The notes under the pieces: model-generated
The model's database searches: none
The model's input: the letters and a program-made list of their open reading frames with translations, nothing else
What the model was told of the DNA's origin: nothing
NCBI RefSeq assembly: GCF_002101675.1
Contig: NZ_LQOY01000210.1
Coordinates: 1 to 64,000, forward strand
Length of the DNA: 64,000 bases
Direction of reading: 5' to 3'
From: Mycobacterium gordonae
Lineage (GTDB): Bacteria > Actinomycetota > Actinomycetes > Mycobacteriales > Mycobacteriaceae
Part shown: in pieces, positions 44,664-52,647 of the stretch
Numbering within the stretch: the first letter of the stretch is position 1
Layout of the letters: the number at the start of each line of letters is the position of its first letter
Translations under genes and position numbers: made by a program

Positions 44664-44720
44664 GCCTGCACCCCGATCCGGTTCTGACGCCAATCGAAGA
44701 ATAGAACTCCCGGAGCTACG

Positions 44721-45329
44721 GTGGATGAAATGTCGAACCAACGACCATGGAATATCAACATCCACTACGACGCGCTGGTCGACGCCCAGGTCCCCGCCGA
44801 AGCGCACAAGGTGCTGGACGTCGGCTGCGGTGACGGCTTCCTGGCCGCCAGACTCGCCGAGCGGATCCCCCGGGTCATCGCTCTGGACATCGACGAGCCC
44901 GTGTTGAAGCGCGCGATTGCCCGGTTCCCGGATGTGCCGGTCCAGTGGACACACGGCGACGTGATGACGGCCGAACTGCCCGGCTTCGACGCGGTGGTGT
45001 CCAACGCCGCACTGCACCACGTTGACGACACCCGGGCGGCATTGGCACGCCTTGCCGCCCTGGTGCACCCGGGTGGGACGCTGGCTGTGGTCACCTTCGT
45101 CAAACCCTCGGCGCGAGAGGGGGTTTGGCATCTGACCTCGTGGATGGCCTGCGGTGTCGTCAACCAGATCCGGGGCAAGTGGGAACACACCGCTCCGATC
45201 AAGTGGCCTCCGCCGGACACCTTCGCCGAGTTGCGCGCGCACGTGCGTGCGGTGCTTCCCGGCGCACGGATTCGGCGCCTGCTCTATGGACGGGTGCTGA
45301 TCAGCTGGCGATCGACGGCCGCAGCATGA
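44721..45329 (+). CDS. class I SAM-dependent methyltransferase
   Basis: The 202-residue protein has SAM motif I VLDVGCGDGFLAARLAE near 31-47, an acidic motif II (ALDIDEPVLKRA), GDVMTAELPGFDAVVSNAALHH near 84-105 and LVHPGGTLAVVTF. This is the Methyltransf_11 class; the substrate is not evident. Start GTG 44721 or ATG 44730. It is divergent from the cyclase gene and its 3' end overlaps the convergent M42 peptidase gene by 29 bases. Confidence 0.87.
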   Translation: MDEMSNQRPWNINIHYDALVDAQVPAEAHKVLDVGCGDGFLAARLAERIPRVIALDIDEPVLKRAIARFPDVPVQWTHGDVMTAELPGFDAVVSNAALHHVDDTRAALARLAALVHPGGTLAVVTFVKPSAREGVWHLTSWMACGVVNQIRGKWEHTAPIKWPPPDTFAELRAHVRAVLPGARIRRLLYGRVLISWRSTAAA

Positions 45330-46425
45330 ACTCCCGAAGCACGTCGACCATCTCAGAAATCGCCCGGCGGGTGATCACCTCATACCCGTGAGTGCTCAGG
45401 GTGGGCAGACAGAGCAGCCCCGCGCGGGGAGACAAGCCGTTTGCCTTCACGTGTGACGCGTCGGACTCGAAGGCGCCGAGTACCGCCGGCTGCGGCGACA
45501 GGCCCAGCTTCTCCGCGATGTCCATCAGCCGGTCAGCGATGTCCTTGTCGTAGACGCACTCGGCGTCACTGTAGGCGACCATCGGACCACCAGCGCAGCT
45601 GGTCGCGTACTCCTGTTCAGTGGGACCCACCTCGAGGGCAAGGGTGACGTCGCCGGGAAGACTGCGGGCGGCATACGACCCACCGATCCCTCCGACCTCC
45701 TCGTTGGTGGTGAACACCAGGTACACGTCATGGGCCGGACGCACCTCGCCATCGTGCAGCGACCGGGCCGCCTGCAGCAGTGCGGCGACCGGCGCGCGGT
45801 CGTCCATGAAATACGAACCGAGATAATCGCCGAATTCCACCAGCGTTCGCTTACCTCGCTCGACACAGACCCGGGTACCCGGCCGTACGCCGGCGGCGGC
45901 CAATTCGTCCGGCGTGCGGCCGGTGAATACGTAGACGTGCGTCCAGTCCAGCGCCTGATCGCCTTGATCGGGCTTGGTCTGCCAAATTCGCTCACTTTCC
46001 CGGGTGGTGTGCTCGGAGCCGACGGCCAGCACCCCGATGAGCGTTTCGTGATGGCCGAGGATGGCCACCGGCCCGAGCCCGAAATTTCCCGGATACATGG
46101 TCCCCAACGGAGTCACGTGCAGGGAACCGTCCGGTTCAACCCGTTTGACCAGCATGGAGAGCTCGTCCAGGTGTGCCATGACGCGGGTCGACTCGGTGTC
46201 TGGGGTGGCCGTGCCGCCGCGGATGAGCCCGACGAGGTTGCCCGCCTGATCGGTCCAGCTGTCGTCCACGACAGGCTCCAGTTCCCGGCGGCAGACCTCG
46301 CGCACGGCGTCCTCCTGGCCGCAGGGACCGTAGGTCCACAACAACTCCTGCAGCAGGTCTCGGTCGAATGCGCTGCGGGGGCCGCTCACGTGCTTGTGAT
46401 GCCCGCCTTTACCGAGGACAAACAC
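45301..46425 (-). CDS. M42 family metallopeptidase (glutamyl aminopeptidase-like)
   Basis: The 374-residue protein has the M42 co-catalytic metal site: AHLDEL near 84, FMDDRAP near 207, TNEEVGG near 240, ALEVGPTEQ near 262 and THGYEV near 350. These enzymes are cytosolic aminopeptidases, often dodecameric; some were once called endoglucanases. GTG 46425 is 3 bases after the upstream SDR stop; GTG 46389 would trim an unmatched N-terminus. It is the last gene of an NTF2-SDR-M42 operon. Confidence 0.87.
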   Translation of the reverse strand: MFVLGKGGHHKHVSGPRSAFDRDLLQELLWTYGPCGQEDAVREVCRRELEPVVDDSWTDQAGNLVGLIRGGTATPDTESTRVMAHLDELSMLVKRVEPDGSLHVTPLGTMYPGNFGLGPVAILGHHETLIGVLAVGSEHTTRESERIWQTKPDQGDQALDWTHVYVFTGRTPDELAAAGVRPGTRVCVERGKRTLVEFGDYLGSYFMDDRAPVAALLQAARSLHDGEVRPAHDVYLVFTTNEEVGGIGGSYAARSLPGDVTLALEVGPTEQEYATSCAGGPMVAYSDAECVYDKDIADRLMDIAEKLGLSPQPAVLGAFESDASHVKANGLSPRAGLLCLPTLSTHGYEVITRRAISEMVDVLREFMLRPSIAS

Positions 46426-46428
46426 CCC

Positions 46429-47244
46429 TCAACCGGAACCCATTGCCGCTTCACTGGCGGCGCTGATGAGTTGGACGGCCTGATTGCGGGTGAGCGATCC
46501 CAATATCTGCATACCGGCGCGCAGCTCCTCCCCGACGATCCAGGTCGGTCCGCTGGTCAGGTTCTCGAACGCCTCGGCGATGACGTCGTCGACCGCCACA
46601 GCGCCGGGCGGGACATGGTCGAGCGAAGCGATCCGGCCACGGCTGTACTCGAGTTCGCGCAGCGCGGGGGTGTCCGTCTTGCCGAGGATGAGACCGAGGA
46701 CGTCGACGCCCTTATCGCGCAACTCGGCCCACAATGCCTCCGCGAAAACCATGTCGAAAGCTTTCGAAGCGGCGTATGCCACCATATTGGGTCCGCCGGC
46801 GAACCCGGCTCCGGAACCGAAAATGACGATACCGCCACGCCCGCGCTCGACCATCGACGGCGCGAAATGATGGCACAGCTGCATCAACACCATGCAGTTG
46901 CGCTGCACCATGGTCTCGGCGGCCTCGACCGGACTGGACAGGAACGGTTTGAAATTCGGGTCGGCCCCCGCGCAATAGACGACGAACCCGATCTCGAGTT
47001 CGGCGGTGGCCTCGGCGATGGCGGCCGCCGCGCCTGGCTGTGCGAGATCGACGGCCAGGGTCCGGGTTTGCGCGGAGGTCGCCGAATCAATTTGTGCGGC
47101 AACGTCATTCAATACCGCTTGCCGGCGGGCCAGCAGGACGACGTTAACGCCCCGTTCGGCCAGCCCGGTGGCGAACGCGGCACCCACACCATCAGAGGCG
47201 CCCGCCACCAGCGCCCACGGTCCGTACTTCGCCGCGAATGTCAC
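46429..47244 (-). CDS. SDR family oxidoreductase
   Basis: From GTG 47244 the protein is 271 residues: VAGASDGVGAAFATGLAERG as cofactor motif, VYCAGADPN near 90, FGSGAGFAGG and YAASKAFDM near 158 for catalysis. The start is chosen because GGAG lies 6 bases before it and it begins 8 bases after the NTF2 gene's stop; the longer frame to 47307 would overlap that gene. It probably acts on a lipid or hydrophobic alcohol (many relatives do), but this is not shown. Confidence 0.87.
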   Translation of the reverse strand: MTFAAKYGPWALVAGASDGVGAAFATGLAERGVNVVLLARRQAVLNDVAAQIDSATSAQTRTLAVDLAQPGAAAAIAEATAELEIGFVVYCAGADPNFKPFLSSPVEAAETMVQRNCMVLMQLCHHFAPSMVERGRGGIVIFGSGAGFAGGPNMVAYAASKAFDMVFAEALWAELRDKGVDVLGLILGKTDTPALRELEYSRGRIASLDHVPPGAVAVDDVIAEAFENLTSGPTWIVGEELRAGMQILGSLTRNQAVQLISAASEAAMGSG

Positions 47245-47252
47245 CAGGGCTC

Positions 47253-47660
47253 CTATCCGACCGTACTGACTCGCACGGCGGTGAATCGCCGGCGTGCGAT
47301 GCGCCATCCCTGCGAAGTGCGCACGATGTCGTCGTCGTAGAAGCCGATTCCGTTGACGCCGCCGGCGTTGTCGGCGGACATGATCAGGGCGTCGACGTAG
47401 GTGCGAGCCACCGCATTCTCACCATCAACAGTGATGTCCTGATTGCTCAACCGATGCAGGGTGTGCCCAGCCAGCGCGTGAACCTTCTCCATGAAGTCGG
47501 TGACGGCGTCGATGCCGCTCCACGAACCGATCTCGCCGTAGTCCAGCTCGCAGTCATCGGTGAAGACGGTGCGAAACAGTGCCCAGTCCCGGCGGTCGAT
47601 TCCGGTGGCATAGCGCACCAGCAGCTCGGAAATGTCCTGCCTGTCTTCGCGTTCCGTCAT
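47253..47660 (-). CDS. NTF2-like (SnoaL) fold protein
   Basis: The 135-residue protein fits SnoaL-like polyketide cyclase/dehydratase domains: ISELLVRYATGIDRRDWALFRTVFTDDCELDYG at the N-terminus and GFYDDDIVRTSQGWRIARRRFTAV at the C-terminus. Members are small cone-shaped enzymes or ligand binders, often with an Asp/His dyad; here D22 and H67 or H68 are candidates. It is the first gene of the operon with the SDR and M42 peptidase. The 103-base gap 47661-47763 shows only a weak hairpin. Confidence 0.82.
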   Translation of the reverse strand: MTEREDRQDISELLVRYATGIDRRDWALFRTVFTDDCELDYGEIGSWSGIDAVTDFMEKVHALAGHTLHRLSNQDITVDGENAVARTYVDALIMSADNAGGVNGIGFYDDDIVRTSQGWRIARRRFTAVRVSTVG

Positions 47661-47763
47661 CGCTCAGTCTCCGTTGGGGTGCACGACTATTCGCGGTGGG
47701 CCCGCGACCGCCGGGCCAGCTCGAGTGCGTCGGGGACCTACGAAGCCGCGATGGCCTCCGCCG

Positions 47764-48174
47764 TTAGTGCGCTGCCTCACTGAGTTTGCCGATGGCAGCC
47801 TGCAGTTTGGCCGCGGCCTCGTCGGCAACCTCCTGCAGGCCTGGCTGGTCCACGACTCGGACCATCAGCTGCGGGTCCATCGCCTCCACCAGGACGCCAC
47901 CGTCCTCGGCCGTCCGCAGTACCACGTTGCACGGCAGCAACTGTCCGATCTGGCGGTCGACGTCCAGGGCGCGGTGTGCGAGCTGCGGGTTGCAGGCGCC
48001 CAGGATCAGGTAGTCCTCCATGTCCTTGCCGAGCTTTTGCTTCAGCGTGGCCTTGACGTCGATGCTGGTCAGCACGCCGAAGCCCTGCTCGGACAGAGCC
48101 TGCGTGGTCTGTTCGACGGCGTCGCTGAACGAGGTGTGCAGCGTCGTGGTCAAACCGGTGGTTCCTATCGTCAT
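47764..48174 (-). CDS. DUF302 domain protein
   Basis: The 136-residue protein is a typical DUF302 domain (SFSDAVEQTTQALSEQGFGVLTSIDVKATLKQKLG, then YLILGACNPQLAHRAL and IGQLLPCNVVLRTAEDGGVLVEAMDP). Two cysteines (in GACNP and LLPCNV) are conserved in many members. DUF302 genes often travel with CsoR-family sensors and sulfur/thiol genes; the function is unknown. It follows the CsoR/CstR-like gene by 32 bases on the same strand, so it is probably in that sensor's regulon. Confidence 0.85.
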   Translation of the reverse strand: MTIGTTGLTTTLHTSFSDAVEQTTQALSEQGFGVLTSIDVKATLKQKLGKDMEDYLILGACNPQLAHRALDVDRQIGQLLPCNVVLRTAEDGGVLVEAMDPQLMVRVVDQPGLQEVADEAAAKLQAAIGKLSEAAH

Positions 48175-48206
48175 GGCTGATCCCTTTCTATTCGTAGGTC
48201 TGTTCC

Positions 48207-48476
48207 TCAGGCCAGAGCCAGGAACAGCTTTTCCAACTCGGCCTCGCTCAGGGGCGGCGAGTCGCCGTGCTGCGTGCCGTTGATGCAGTCACGCAGGCCG
48301 CAGGCGACGATCTTGAACCCCGCCCGGTCGAGCGCTTTCGACACGGCCGCGAGTTGGGTCACCACGTCCTTGCAGTTTCGGCCCTGCTCGATCATCGCGA
48401 TCACGCCGCCGAGTTGCCCCTGCGCCCGACGCAATCGATTGAGCACCGCCGCCATCGTGTCTTCGTCAGAGTTCAT
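48207..48476 (-). CDS. CsoR/CstR-type metal or sulfur-sensing repressor
   Basis: From ATG 48476 the protein is 89 residues: VLNRLRRAQGQLGGVIAMIEQGRNCKDVVTQLAAVSKALDRAG is the all-helical CsoR/RcnR fold. Cys35 is kept. The copper-ligand histidine of CsoR is missing (Gly60 at that place) while Cys64 and an extra Cys59 are present, so the Cys-His-Cys copper site is broken. This cysteine-only pattern resembles the persulfide sensor CstR more than CsoR. It is divergent from an AhpD-like gene across a CsoR-style operator and upstream of DUF302. Confidence 0.85.
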   Translation of the reverse strand: MNSDEDTMAAVLNRLRRAQGQLGGVIAMIEQGRNCKDVVTQLAAVSKALDRAGFKIVACGLRDCINGTQHGDSPPLSEAELEKLFLALA

Positions 48477-48517
48477 CGAATGCCTTCCTGTCGCACCCCT
48501 GCCCACATCATATACCA

Positions 48518-48533
48518 ATACCCCTACCGGTAT
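48518..48533. promoter_or_regulatory. CsoR/CstR-type operator candidate
   Basis: ATACCCCTACCGGTAT has ATACC / GGTAT arms around a C-rich centre, the pattern bound by CsoR-family proteins. It lies between the divergent repressor (48476) and AhpD-like (48550) genes; a further ATACC occurs just upstream at 48512-48516. Confidence 0.6.
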
Positions 48534-48549
48534 CAGTAGAGTGTTGGCC

Positions 48550-48924
48550 ATGGACCAACAGCACCCTAATCACGACGTTCACAAAAGCGTTCTGGATGAC
48601 CTCAACCCCCAGCATCGTGCGCTGCGGCAGATGATTCCCGGCGCGTATGCCGGATTCGGCGAGATGAGCAAAGCAGCCATGGCGTCCGGCGCCCTCGATG
48701 CGAAGTTGAAGGAATTGATCGCGCTCGCGATCGGCGTGGTGCACGGATGTGACGGCTGCATCGCCTCCCACGCTAAAGCGGCGGTCCGCGCCGGAGCCAC
48801 CAAGGAAGAGGCCGCGGAGGCTATTGGTGTCAGCATCATGATGCACGGCGGGCCGGGCACCATCTACGGCGCCCGCGCCTTTCAGGCGTTCTGCGAATTC
48901 GCCGACGCTCGATCCGAAACGTAG
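48550..48924 (+). CDS. carboxymuconolactone decarboxylase / AhpD-like protein
   Basis: From ATG 48550 the protein is 124 residues with the AhpD-like active-site motif GCDGCIASHAKAAV (Cys67, Cys70, His74), which supports thiol peroxidase or disulfide exchange. It is divergent from the CsoR/CstR-like repressor across its candidate operator, so it should be induced with DUF302 when the sensor cysteines react. GTG 48541 would add three residues. Confidence 0.87.
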   Translation: MDQQHPNHDVHKSVLDDLNPQHRALRQMIPGAYAGFGEMSKAAMASGALDAKLKELIALAIGVVHGCDGCIASHAKAAVRAGATKEEAAEAIGVSIMMHGGPGTIYGARAFQAFCEFADARSET

Positions 48925-48935
48925 GCGAGTCCGTT

Positions 48936-48956
48936 CCCGTCGTCATGCACGACGGG
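48936..48956 (+). terminator. hairpin downstream of AhpD-like gene
   Basis: CCCGTCGT and ACGACGGG are exact 8-base arms with a 5-base loop, 11 bases after the stop at 48924. No U-run follows. The rest of the gap to 49090 shows nothing recognisable. Confidence 0.6.
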
Positions 48957-49089
48957 TGCACTGCTCGCGGTTGAAGCCAACGCGGACGCGGCGCGCGGCG
49001 ACTTTGCGCATCGCCACCGACGCGCGTCACCTTGCGTTGCCTGCTGTTCCCGTTGAATGATCGGCCTCAGCCTCGCCGAAGGAGCGTAC

Positions 49090-49863
49090 GTGGGTAAACG
49101 TAAGAGTCGCGCGGTCAACCGGTGGGAGTTGGTGACGTGCGCGGTCGCCGGCCACGCCACCTATGCTCCCGATGACGAGGCACTGGCCGAGCGCCTGTCC
49201 GCCAGGACCGAGCTCGGCGAGGTATGGCGCTGCCTGCGCTGCGGTGACTTCGCGCTGGGTGAACCGCACGGCCGGGGGCATCCCGAGGACGCGCCGATGA
49301 TCATGCGCGGCAAGGCGTTACGGCAGGCCATCATCATCCGCGCGTTGGCCGTCGAGCGGCTCGGACGAGCGGTCGTGCTCGGACTGGCCGCGTGGGCGGT
49401 GTGGACGTTCCGTGGCGCCCGGGGAGCCATCCAGGCAACCCTCGACCGCGACCTACCGGTCTTTCGTGCCGCCGGCTTCAAGGTCGACCAGATGTCGGCG
49501 ATCCACGAGCTGGAGAAGGCGCTGGCGGCCAAACCTTCCACCCTGGCCCTGATCACCTGCCTGCTCGCCGCCTATGCCGTACTGCAGGTCGTCGAAGGCG
49601 TCGGGCTGTGGCTGATGAAACGCTGGGGTGAGTATTTCGCGGTGGTCGCCACGTCGGTGTTTTTGCCGCTGGAGATTCACGACCTGCTCAAGGGCGTCAC
49701 GACGACGCGGGTGGCGACTTTGACGATCAATGTCGCCGCGGTGCTCTACCTGTTGATTTCCAAGCGGCTGTTCGGGATACGGGGCGGCCGCGAGGCCTAC
49801 GAAGAGGAACGGCACGGCGAACAACTCCTGGACTTGGAGCGCGCGGCCATGACGGCTGCCTGA
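49090..49863 (+). CDS. DUF2127 integral membrane protein
   Basis: From GTG 49090 (AAGGAG 5 bases before it) the protein is 257 residues. An N-terminal part has a CxxC-like pair (VWRCLRCGDFALG), then hydrophobic segments AVVLGLAAWAVWTFRG, LALITCLLAAYAVLQVVEGVGLWLM, WGEYFAVVATSVFLPLEIHDLL and VATLTINVAAVLYLLISKRL, the DUF2127 pattern. The start at 49057 would add 11 residues but has no ribosome site. Function unknown. Confidence 0.83.
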   Translation: MGKRKSRAVNRWELVTCAVAGHATYAPDDEALAERLSARTELGEVWRCLRCGDFALGEPHGRGHPEDAPMIMRGKALRQAIIIRALAVERLGRAVVLGLAAWAVWTFRGARGAIQATLDRDLPVFRAAGFKVDQMSAIHELEKALAAKPSTLALITCLLAAYAVLQVVEGVGLWLMKRWGEYFAVVATSVFLPLEIHDLLKGVTTTRVATLTINVAAVLYLLISKRLFGIRGGREAYEEERHGEQLLDLERAAMTAA

Positions 49864-49882
49864 GACCGGTACCTGGAAAGTG

Positions 49883-49908
49883 GCCGGTGTGAGCCAGGCA
49901 ACACCGGC
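49883..49908 (+). terminator. hairpin after the DUF2127 gene
   Basis: GCCGGTGT and ACACCGGC (8-base arms, 10-base loop) begin 20 bases after the stop at 49863. It probably ends that transcript before the thioesterase/HxlR unit. Confidence 0.6.
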
Positions 49909-49915
49909 GCTAGCT

Positions 49916-49932
49916 TGACTTGAGTTTAGTCA
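49916..49932. promoter_or_regulatory. inverted repeat before thioesterase/HxlR operon
   Basis: TGACT-TGAGTTT-AGTCA lies 8 bases before the thioesterase start. An HxlR-family regulator in the same operon is the natural candidate to bind it. Confidence 0.45.
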
Positions 49933-49939
49933 GCGCCGG

Positions 49940-50473
49940 ATGATGCCGCGTATGACCGAAACCGCGTGCGTTCCCGAGCGTGAGCAAGACGAGCGAAGCC
50001 GGACCATCGAATGGTCAGACCCCCTCAGCGCGGCGCAGGCGGCGCGCAGCCGCAGCGGCTTGGAGTTCCTGCAGGCCATGGTGGACGGCGAGATTCCGCA
50101 GCCGCCCGTCATGAGCACCATTGGTGGCCGGCTCGAATCGGTTTCGCCAGGTACGGCCGTCTTCACCCTGACGCCGGCCGAGTTTCACTACAATCCGATC
50201 GGGTCGGTGCACGGCGGAATGTATTGCACGCTGCTGGATTCGGCGGCCGCGTGCGCGGTGCACAGCATGCTGCCCGCCGGGGTGGCGTACACCAGCCTCG
50301 ATCTGTCGGTGCGGTTCATCGGCGCCATCAGCGTGGAGACCGGGCCGGTCCGGTGCACCGGCACGGTGACGCACCTGGGCCGGCGTACCGCGCTGGCCGA
50401 GGCGAAATTGACCAGCAGCACCGGCAAGTTGCTGGCCACCGCCACCAGTAACTGCCTGATTCTGAACGCCTGA
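49940..50473 (+). CDS. PaaI-type hotdog-fold acyl-CoA thioesterase
   Basis: The 177-residue protein has the hotdog thioesterase pattern: EFHYNPIGSVHGGMYCTLLDSAAACAVHS near 86-110 with HGGM at the catalytic turn, then YTSLDLSVRFIGAI and RCTGTVTHLGRRTALAEAKL. It should hydrolyse acyl-CoA esters; chain preference unknown. ATGs at 49940, 49943 and 49952 compete; the last gives the tidier N-terminus. It is followed 7 bases later by an HxlR regulator. Confidence 0.86.
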   Translation: MMPRMTETACVPEREQDERSRTIEWSDPLSAAQAARSRSGLEFLQAMVDGEIPQPPVMSTIGGRLESVSPGTAVFTLTPAEFHYNPIGSVHGGMYCTLLDSAAACAVHSMLPAGVAYTSLDLSVRFIGAISVETGPVRCTGTVTHLGRRTALAEAKLTSSTGKLLATATSNCLILNA

Positions 50474-50480
50474 GACCGAC

Positions 50481-50945
50481 GTGAAGCTTTCGGGACGGCT
50501 CGCCGATCGGGATGGCTGGACGGCGGCCGACTGGTGCCCGATGGAATACGCGCTGCAGTTGATCGGCACCCATTCGGCAATGGTGCTGCTGCGCGAAGCC
50601 TTCTGGGGCGGAAGGCGTTTCGATGATCTGGCGCACCGGGCCGGGGTCACCGAACAGATTGCGGCCAAACGTCTGCGCCAGCTCGTCGAGGCGGGGTTGA
50701 TGGAGAAGCAGCCCTACCGGGAACCCGGCCAGCGCACGAGGTACGAATACTTTCTCACCGATCGGGGACGCGACCTGTTCCCGGTGCTGATCAGCTTGAT
50801 CCAATTCGGCAGGATGCTGCAGGCCGAGCCCGCTACGGAATTGGTGCACGAGGGTTGCGGTCAGCCTGTGGTCCCGCAGGTGCGGTGTGCGGCCGGTCAC
50901 GACGTTTCGTTTTCCGATGTAGTCATTCGAAAAGCGAAGCGCTGA
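50481..50945 (+). CDS. HxlR family transcriptional regulator
   Basis: The 154-residue protein is an HxlR-type winged helix: CPMEYALQLIGTHSAMVLLREAFWGGRRFDDLAHRAGVTEQIAAKRLRQLVEAGLM, then EYFLTDRGRDLFPVLISLIQFG. The C-terminal extension has CGQPVVPQVRCAAGHDV, a two-cysteine pattern seen in longer HxlR members. It is in an operon with the thioesterase and may bind the inverted repeat at 49916. Start GTG 50481. Confidence 0.86.
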   Translation: MKLSGRLADRDGWTAADWCPMEYALQLIGTHSAMVLLREAFWGGRRFDDLAHRAGVTEQIAAKRLRQLVEAGLMEKQPYREPGQRTRYEYFLTDRGRDLFPVLISLIQFGRMLQAEPATELVHEGCGQPVVPQVRCAAGHDVSFSDVVIRKAKR

Positions 50946-51116
50946 TTCGAATTTTTGTGACTGCCGTGACGTCTGCTGTGCAGTGTGCCGGATCGCACAG
51001 GCCGCAACGGGTCGGCGTTCCACGATGTTCACCGTGCCGCGGTGCAGGCTTAAAGGGAATCGGCTGATATGGCACCAAGCGACGTACCGAAGTCGCACCT
51101 ATCAAGGACCCACACC
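50946..51116. other. non-coding stretch before a possible small ORF
   Basis: No convincing gene. The sequence has two TTCGAA-centred ATTCGAA copies near 50926-50953 and a weak CTGTGC / GCACAG pair around 50977-51001, none clearly functional. It ends at the ribosome-site-like AAGGAC (51103-51109) of the small frame that follows. Confidence 0.5.
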
Positions 51117-51281
51117 GTGACAGCACTGCAGAACTGGATCACCCAGAGCCCCGGTGGCTCCGCGATTGCCGCGCCCATGAAGGCGCGGGCCTGCCGCGCG
51201 CTGTACGCCATGCGGCGAGGGCGGCCGCGGCCGCCGGTTACCGGCCCCAACCTCATGCGCCCTGGCGCCGAGCGCTGCTGA
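51117..51281 (+). CDS. possible small basic protein (54 residues)
   Basis: GTG 51117 is preceded by AAGGAC at about 7 bases. The frame reads MTALQNWITQSPGGSAIAAPMKARACRALYAMRRGRPRPP and ends 3 bases before the convergent CGNR gene's stop. Composition is Arg-rich, no membrane segment. The only support is the ribosome site and the neat fit between neighbours; no family recognised. Confidence 0.4.
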   Translation: MTALQNWITQSPGGSAIAAPMKARACRALYAMRRGRPRPPVTGPNLMRPGAERC

Positions 51282-51284
51282 CGT

Positions 51285-51869
51285 TCAACGTTCCACCCCC
51301 GGTTGGTGGCGACGGGCCCGGGACGCCCGGAGGTTGGCGGCGTTTCCGCACGTCTTGACGTCATGCCAGACACCGCTGTTGTTCTTGGAGCGGTCATAGA
51401 ACGTCGAGGCGCAGCGCGGGTTGCGGCATTGCTTGATGCGGCGCCAGGTGTTGTCGTGCTGGCTGTGCAGAATCTCCGTCCAGAGCGCCGAGGCGTACCA
51501 GCGCCAGCCGCTGCCAACGGGTTCCAGGCGTACGTCGCCGCGGTCGGTTAACGCGAACCTCGCCGAAACCGATCCGATGTCCGCGGTTGCGGATTCGCCG
51601 ATGACCAGCCTCGTGATCGTGTCCCGCAAGCCTCGAAGCCGGGCCACATCCGCGTCGCTCAGTTCGGGCGGAGTCACGTCGATGCCGCGCTCGGTCAACC
51701 ACGTTCGTGCCGCGTCCGTCGCCCATGCCCGGGCCAGCCTGCCTTCGCCCAACAGATCCGGACCGTAATCACCGATGCCGACCGTGTTGAGAAAGTCCTG
51801 GGCCAGGCCCAGGCCGCCGGGCGCAGGCGTGAGTCCGTACCGCTGTGACGCAGGCCATGGAATTGACAT
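51285..51869 (-). CDS. CGNR zinc finger / ABATE domain regulator
   Basis: The protein ends in the CGNR motif: CRNPRCASTFYDRSKNNSG, then WHDVKTCGNAANLRASRARR, a C-terminal zinc finger with basic residues, preceded by an ABATE ligand-like domain (FLNTVGIGDYGPDLL, DADVARLRGLRDTITRLV). Such proteins are stress-type transcriptional regulators. ATG 51869 is chosen; TTG 51875 is also open. An inverted repeat on the start codon (51864-51894) separates it from the divergent SDR, its likely target. Confidence 0.87.
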   Translation of the reverse strand: MSIPWPASQRYGLTPAPGGLGLAQDFLNTVGIGDYGPDLLGEGRLARAWATDAARTWLTERGIDVTPPELSDADVARLRGLRDTITRLVIGESATADIGSVSARFALTDRGDVRLEPVGSGWRWYASALWTEILHSQHDNTWRRIKQCRNPRCASTFYDRSKNNSGVWHDVKTCGNAANLRASRARRHQPGVER

Positions 51870-51894
51870 AGCCAAAGTTTAGTTGCCTATGTCA
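51864..51894. promoter_or_regulatory. inverted repeat between CGNR regulator and SDR
   Basis: TGACATAGCCAA (51864-51875) and TTGCCTATGTCA (51883-51894) match at 11 of 12 positions across a 7-base centre. The left arm contains the CGNR start codon, and the right arm is 36 bases before the SDR start. Confidence 0.65.
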
Positions 51895-51929
51895 GATACA
51901 GCCGAACTACTTTCCAGGGAGAGCCGATC

Positions 51930-52622
51930 ATGGTCAGCATTCACGGGGCGACAGTGGTGGTCACCGGCGGGCAACGTGGCCTCGGCAAGGCCGTCGTAAC
52001 CGAGTTGTTGGCGCGGGGCGCGGCCAAGGTATATGCCACCGCTCGGGTACCGCAGCCCAGCGCGGATCCGCGGGTGGTCAGTGTCGCGCTCGACGTCACC
52101 GACGCGGAATCCGTTGCGGCACTGGCCCAAACGGCCACCGATGCGCAGATCGTCGTCAACAATGCCGGTATCGTCGGCGGGCACAGCCTGCTCGCCAGCG
52201 ATTTGGGGGAGATCCGAGAAGTGTTCGAAACGAACTACTTCGGCGCGCTTCGCGTCGCCAAGTCCTTCGCGCCGATCCTGGCCGCCAATGGCGGAGGAGC
52301 GCTGGTGGACATCCACTCCGTACTGTCCTGGCTGGGGGGTTATGGCGCTTACGGCGCTTCCAAGGCCGCGCTCTGGTCGGCCACCAACTCGCTGCGCCTA
52401 GAACTCGAGGAGCAGGGCACCTCGGTCACCGGTGTGCACCTCGGCTACACCGACACCGACATGGTCGCCGATCTCGACGCCCCGAAGAACGACCCGCGGG
52501 ATGTGGCCTGTGCCATCCTGGACGGCGTCGAACGCGGCGATGCGGAAGTATTGGCCGACGACCTGACCCGGCAGGTCAAGGCCGCGTTGTCGGGCCCGGT
52601 CGAGGCGCTGCGGGCGGGATGA
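51930..52622 (+). CDS. SDR family oxidoreductase
   Basis: The 230-residue protein is a short classical SDR: VVVTGGQRGLGKAVVTELLARG, VNNAG near 76, then IHSVLSWLGGYGAYGASKAAL with catalytic Ser/Tyr/Lys near 127-145. It is divergent from the CGNR regulator and is its likely target. The 25-base gap before the next gene suggests an operon with the SRPBCC gene and possibly the next SDR. Confidence 0.88.
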   Translation: MVSIHGATVVVTGGQRGLGKAVVTELLARGAAKVYATARVPQPSADPRVVSVALDVTDAESVAALAQTATDAQIVVNNAGIVGGHSLLASDLGEIREVFETNYFGALRVAKSFAPILAANGGGALVDIHSVLSWLGGYGAYGASKAALWSATNSLRLELEEQGTSVTGVHLGYTDTDMVADLDAPKNDPRDVACAILDGVERGDAEVLADDLTRQVKAALSGPVEALRAG

Positions 52623-52647
52623 CGCAGCGGCATGTTTGGATCGTGTG

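Noticed and set aside
47661..47763. GCGGT / ACCGC pair in the NTF2-DUF302 gap as a terminator
   Set aside because: Arms of only 5 bases in a very GC-rich context; expected by chance.
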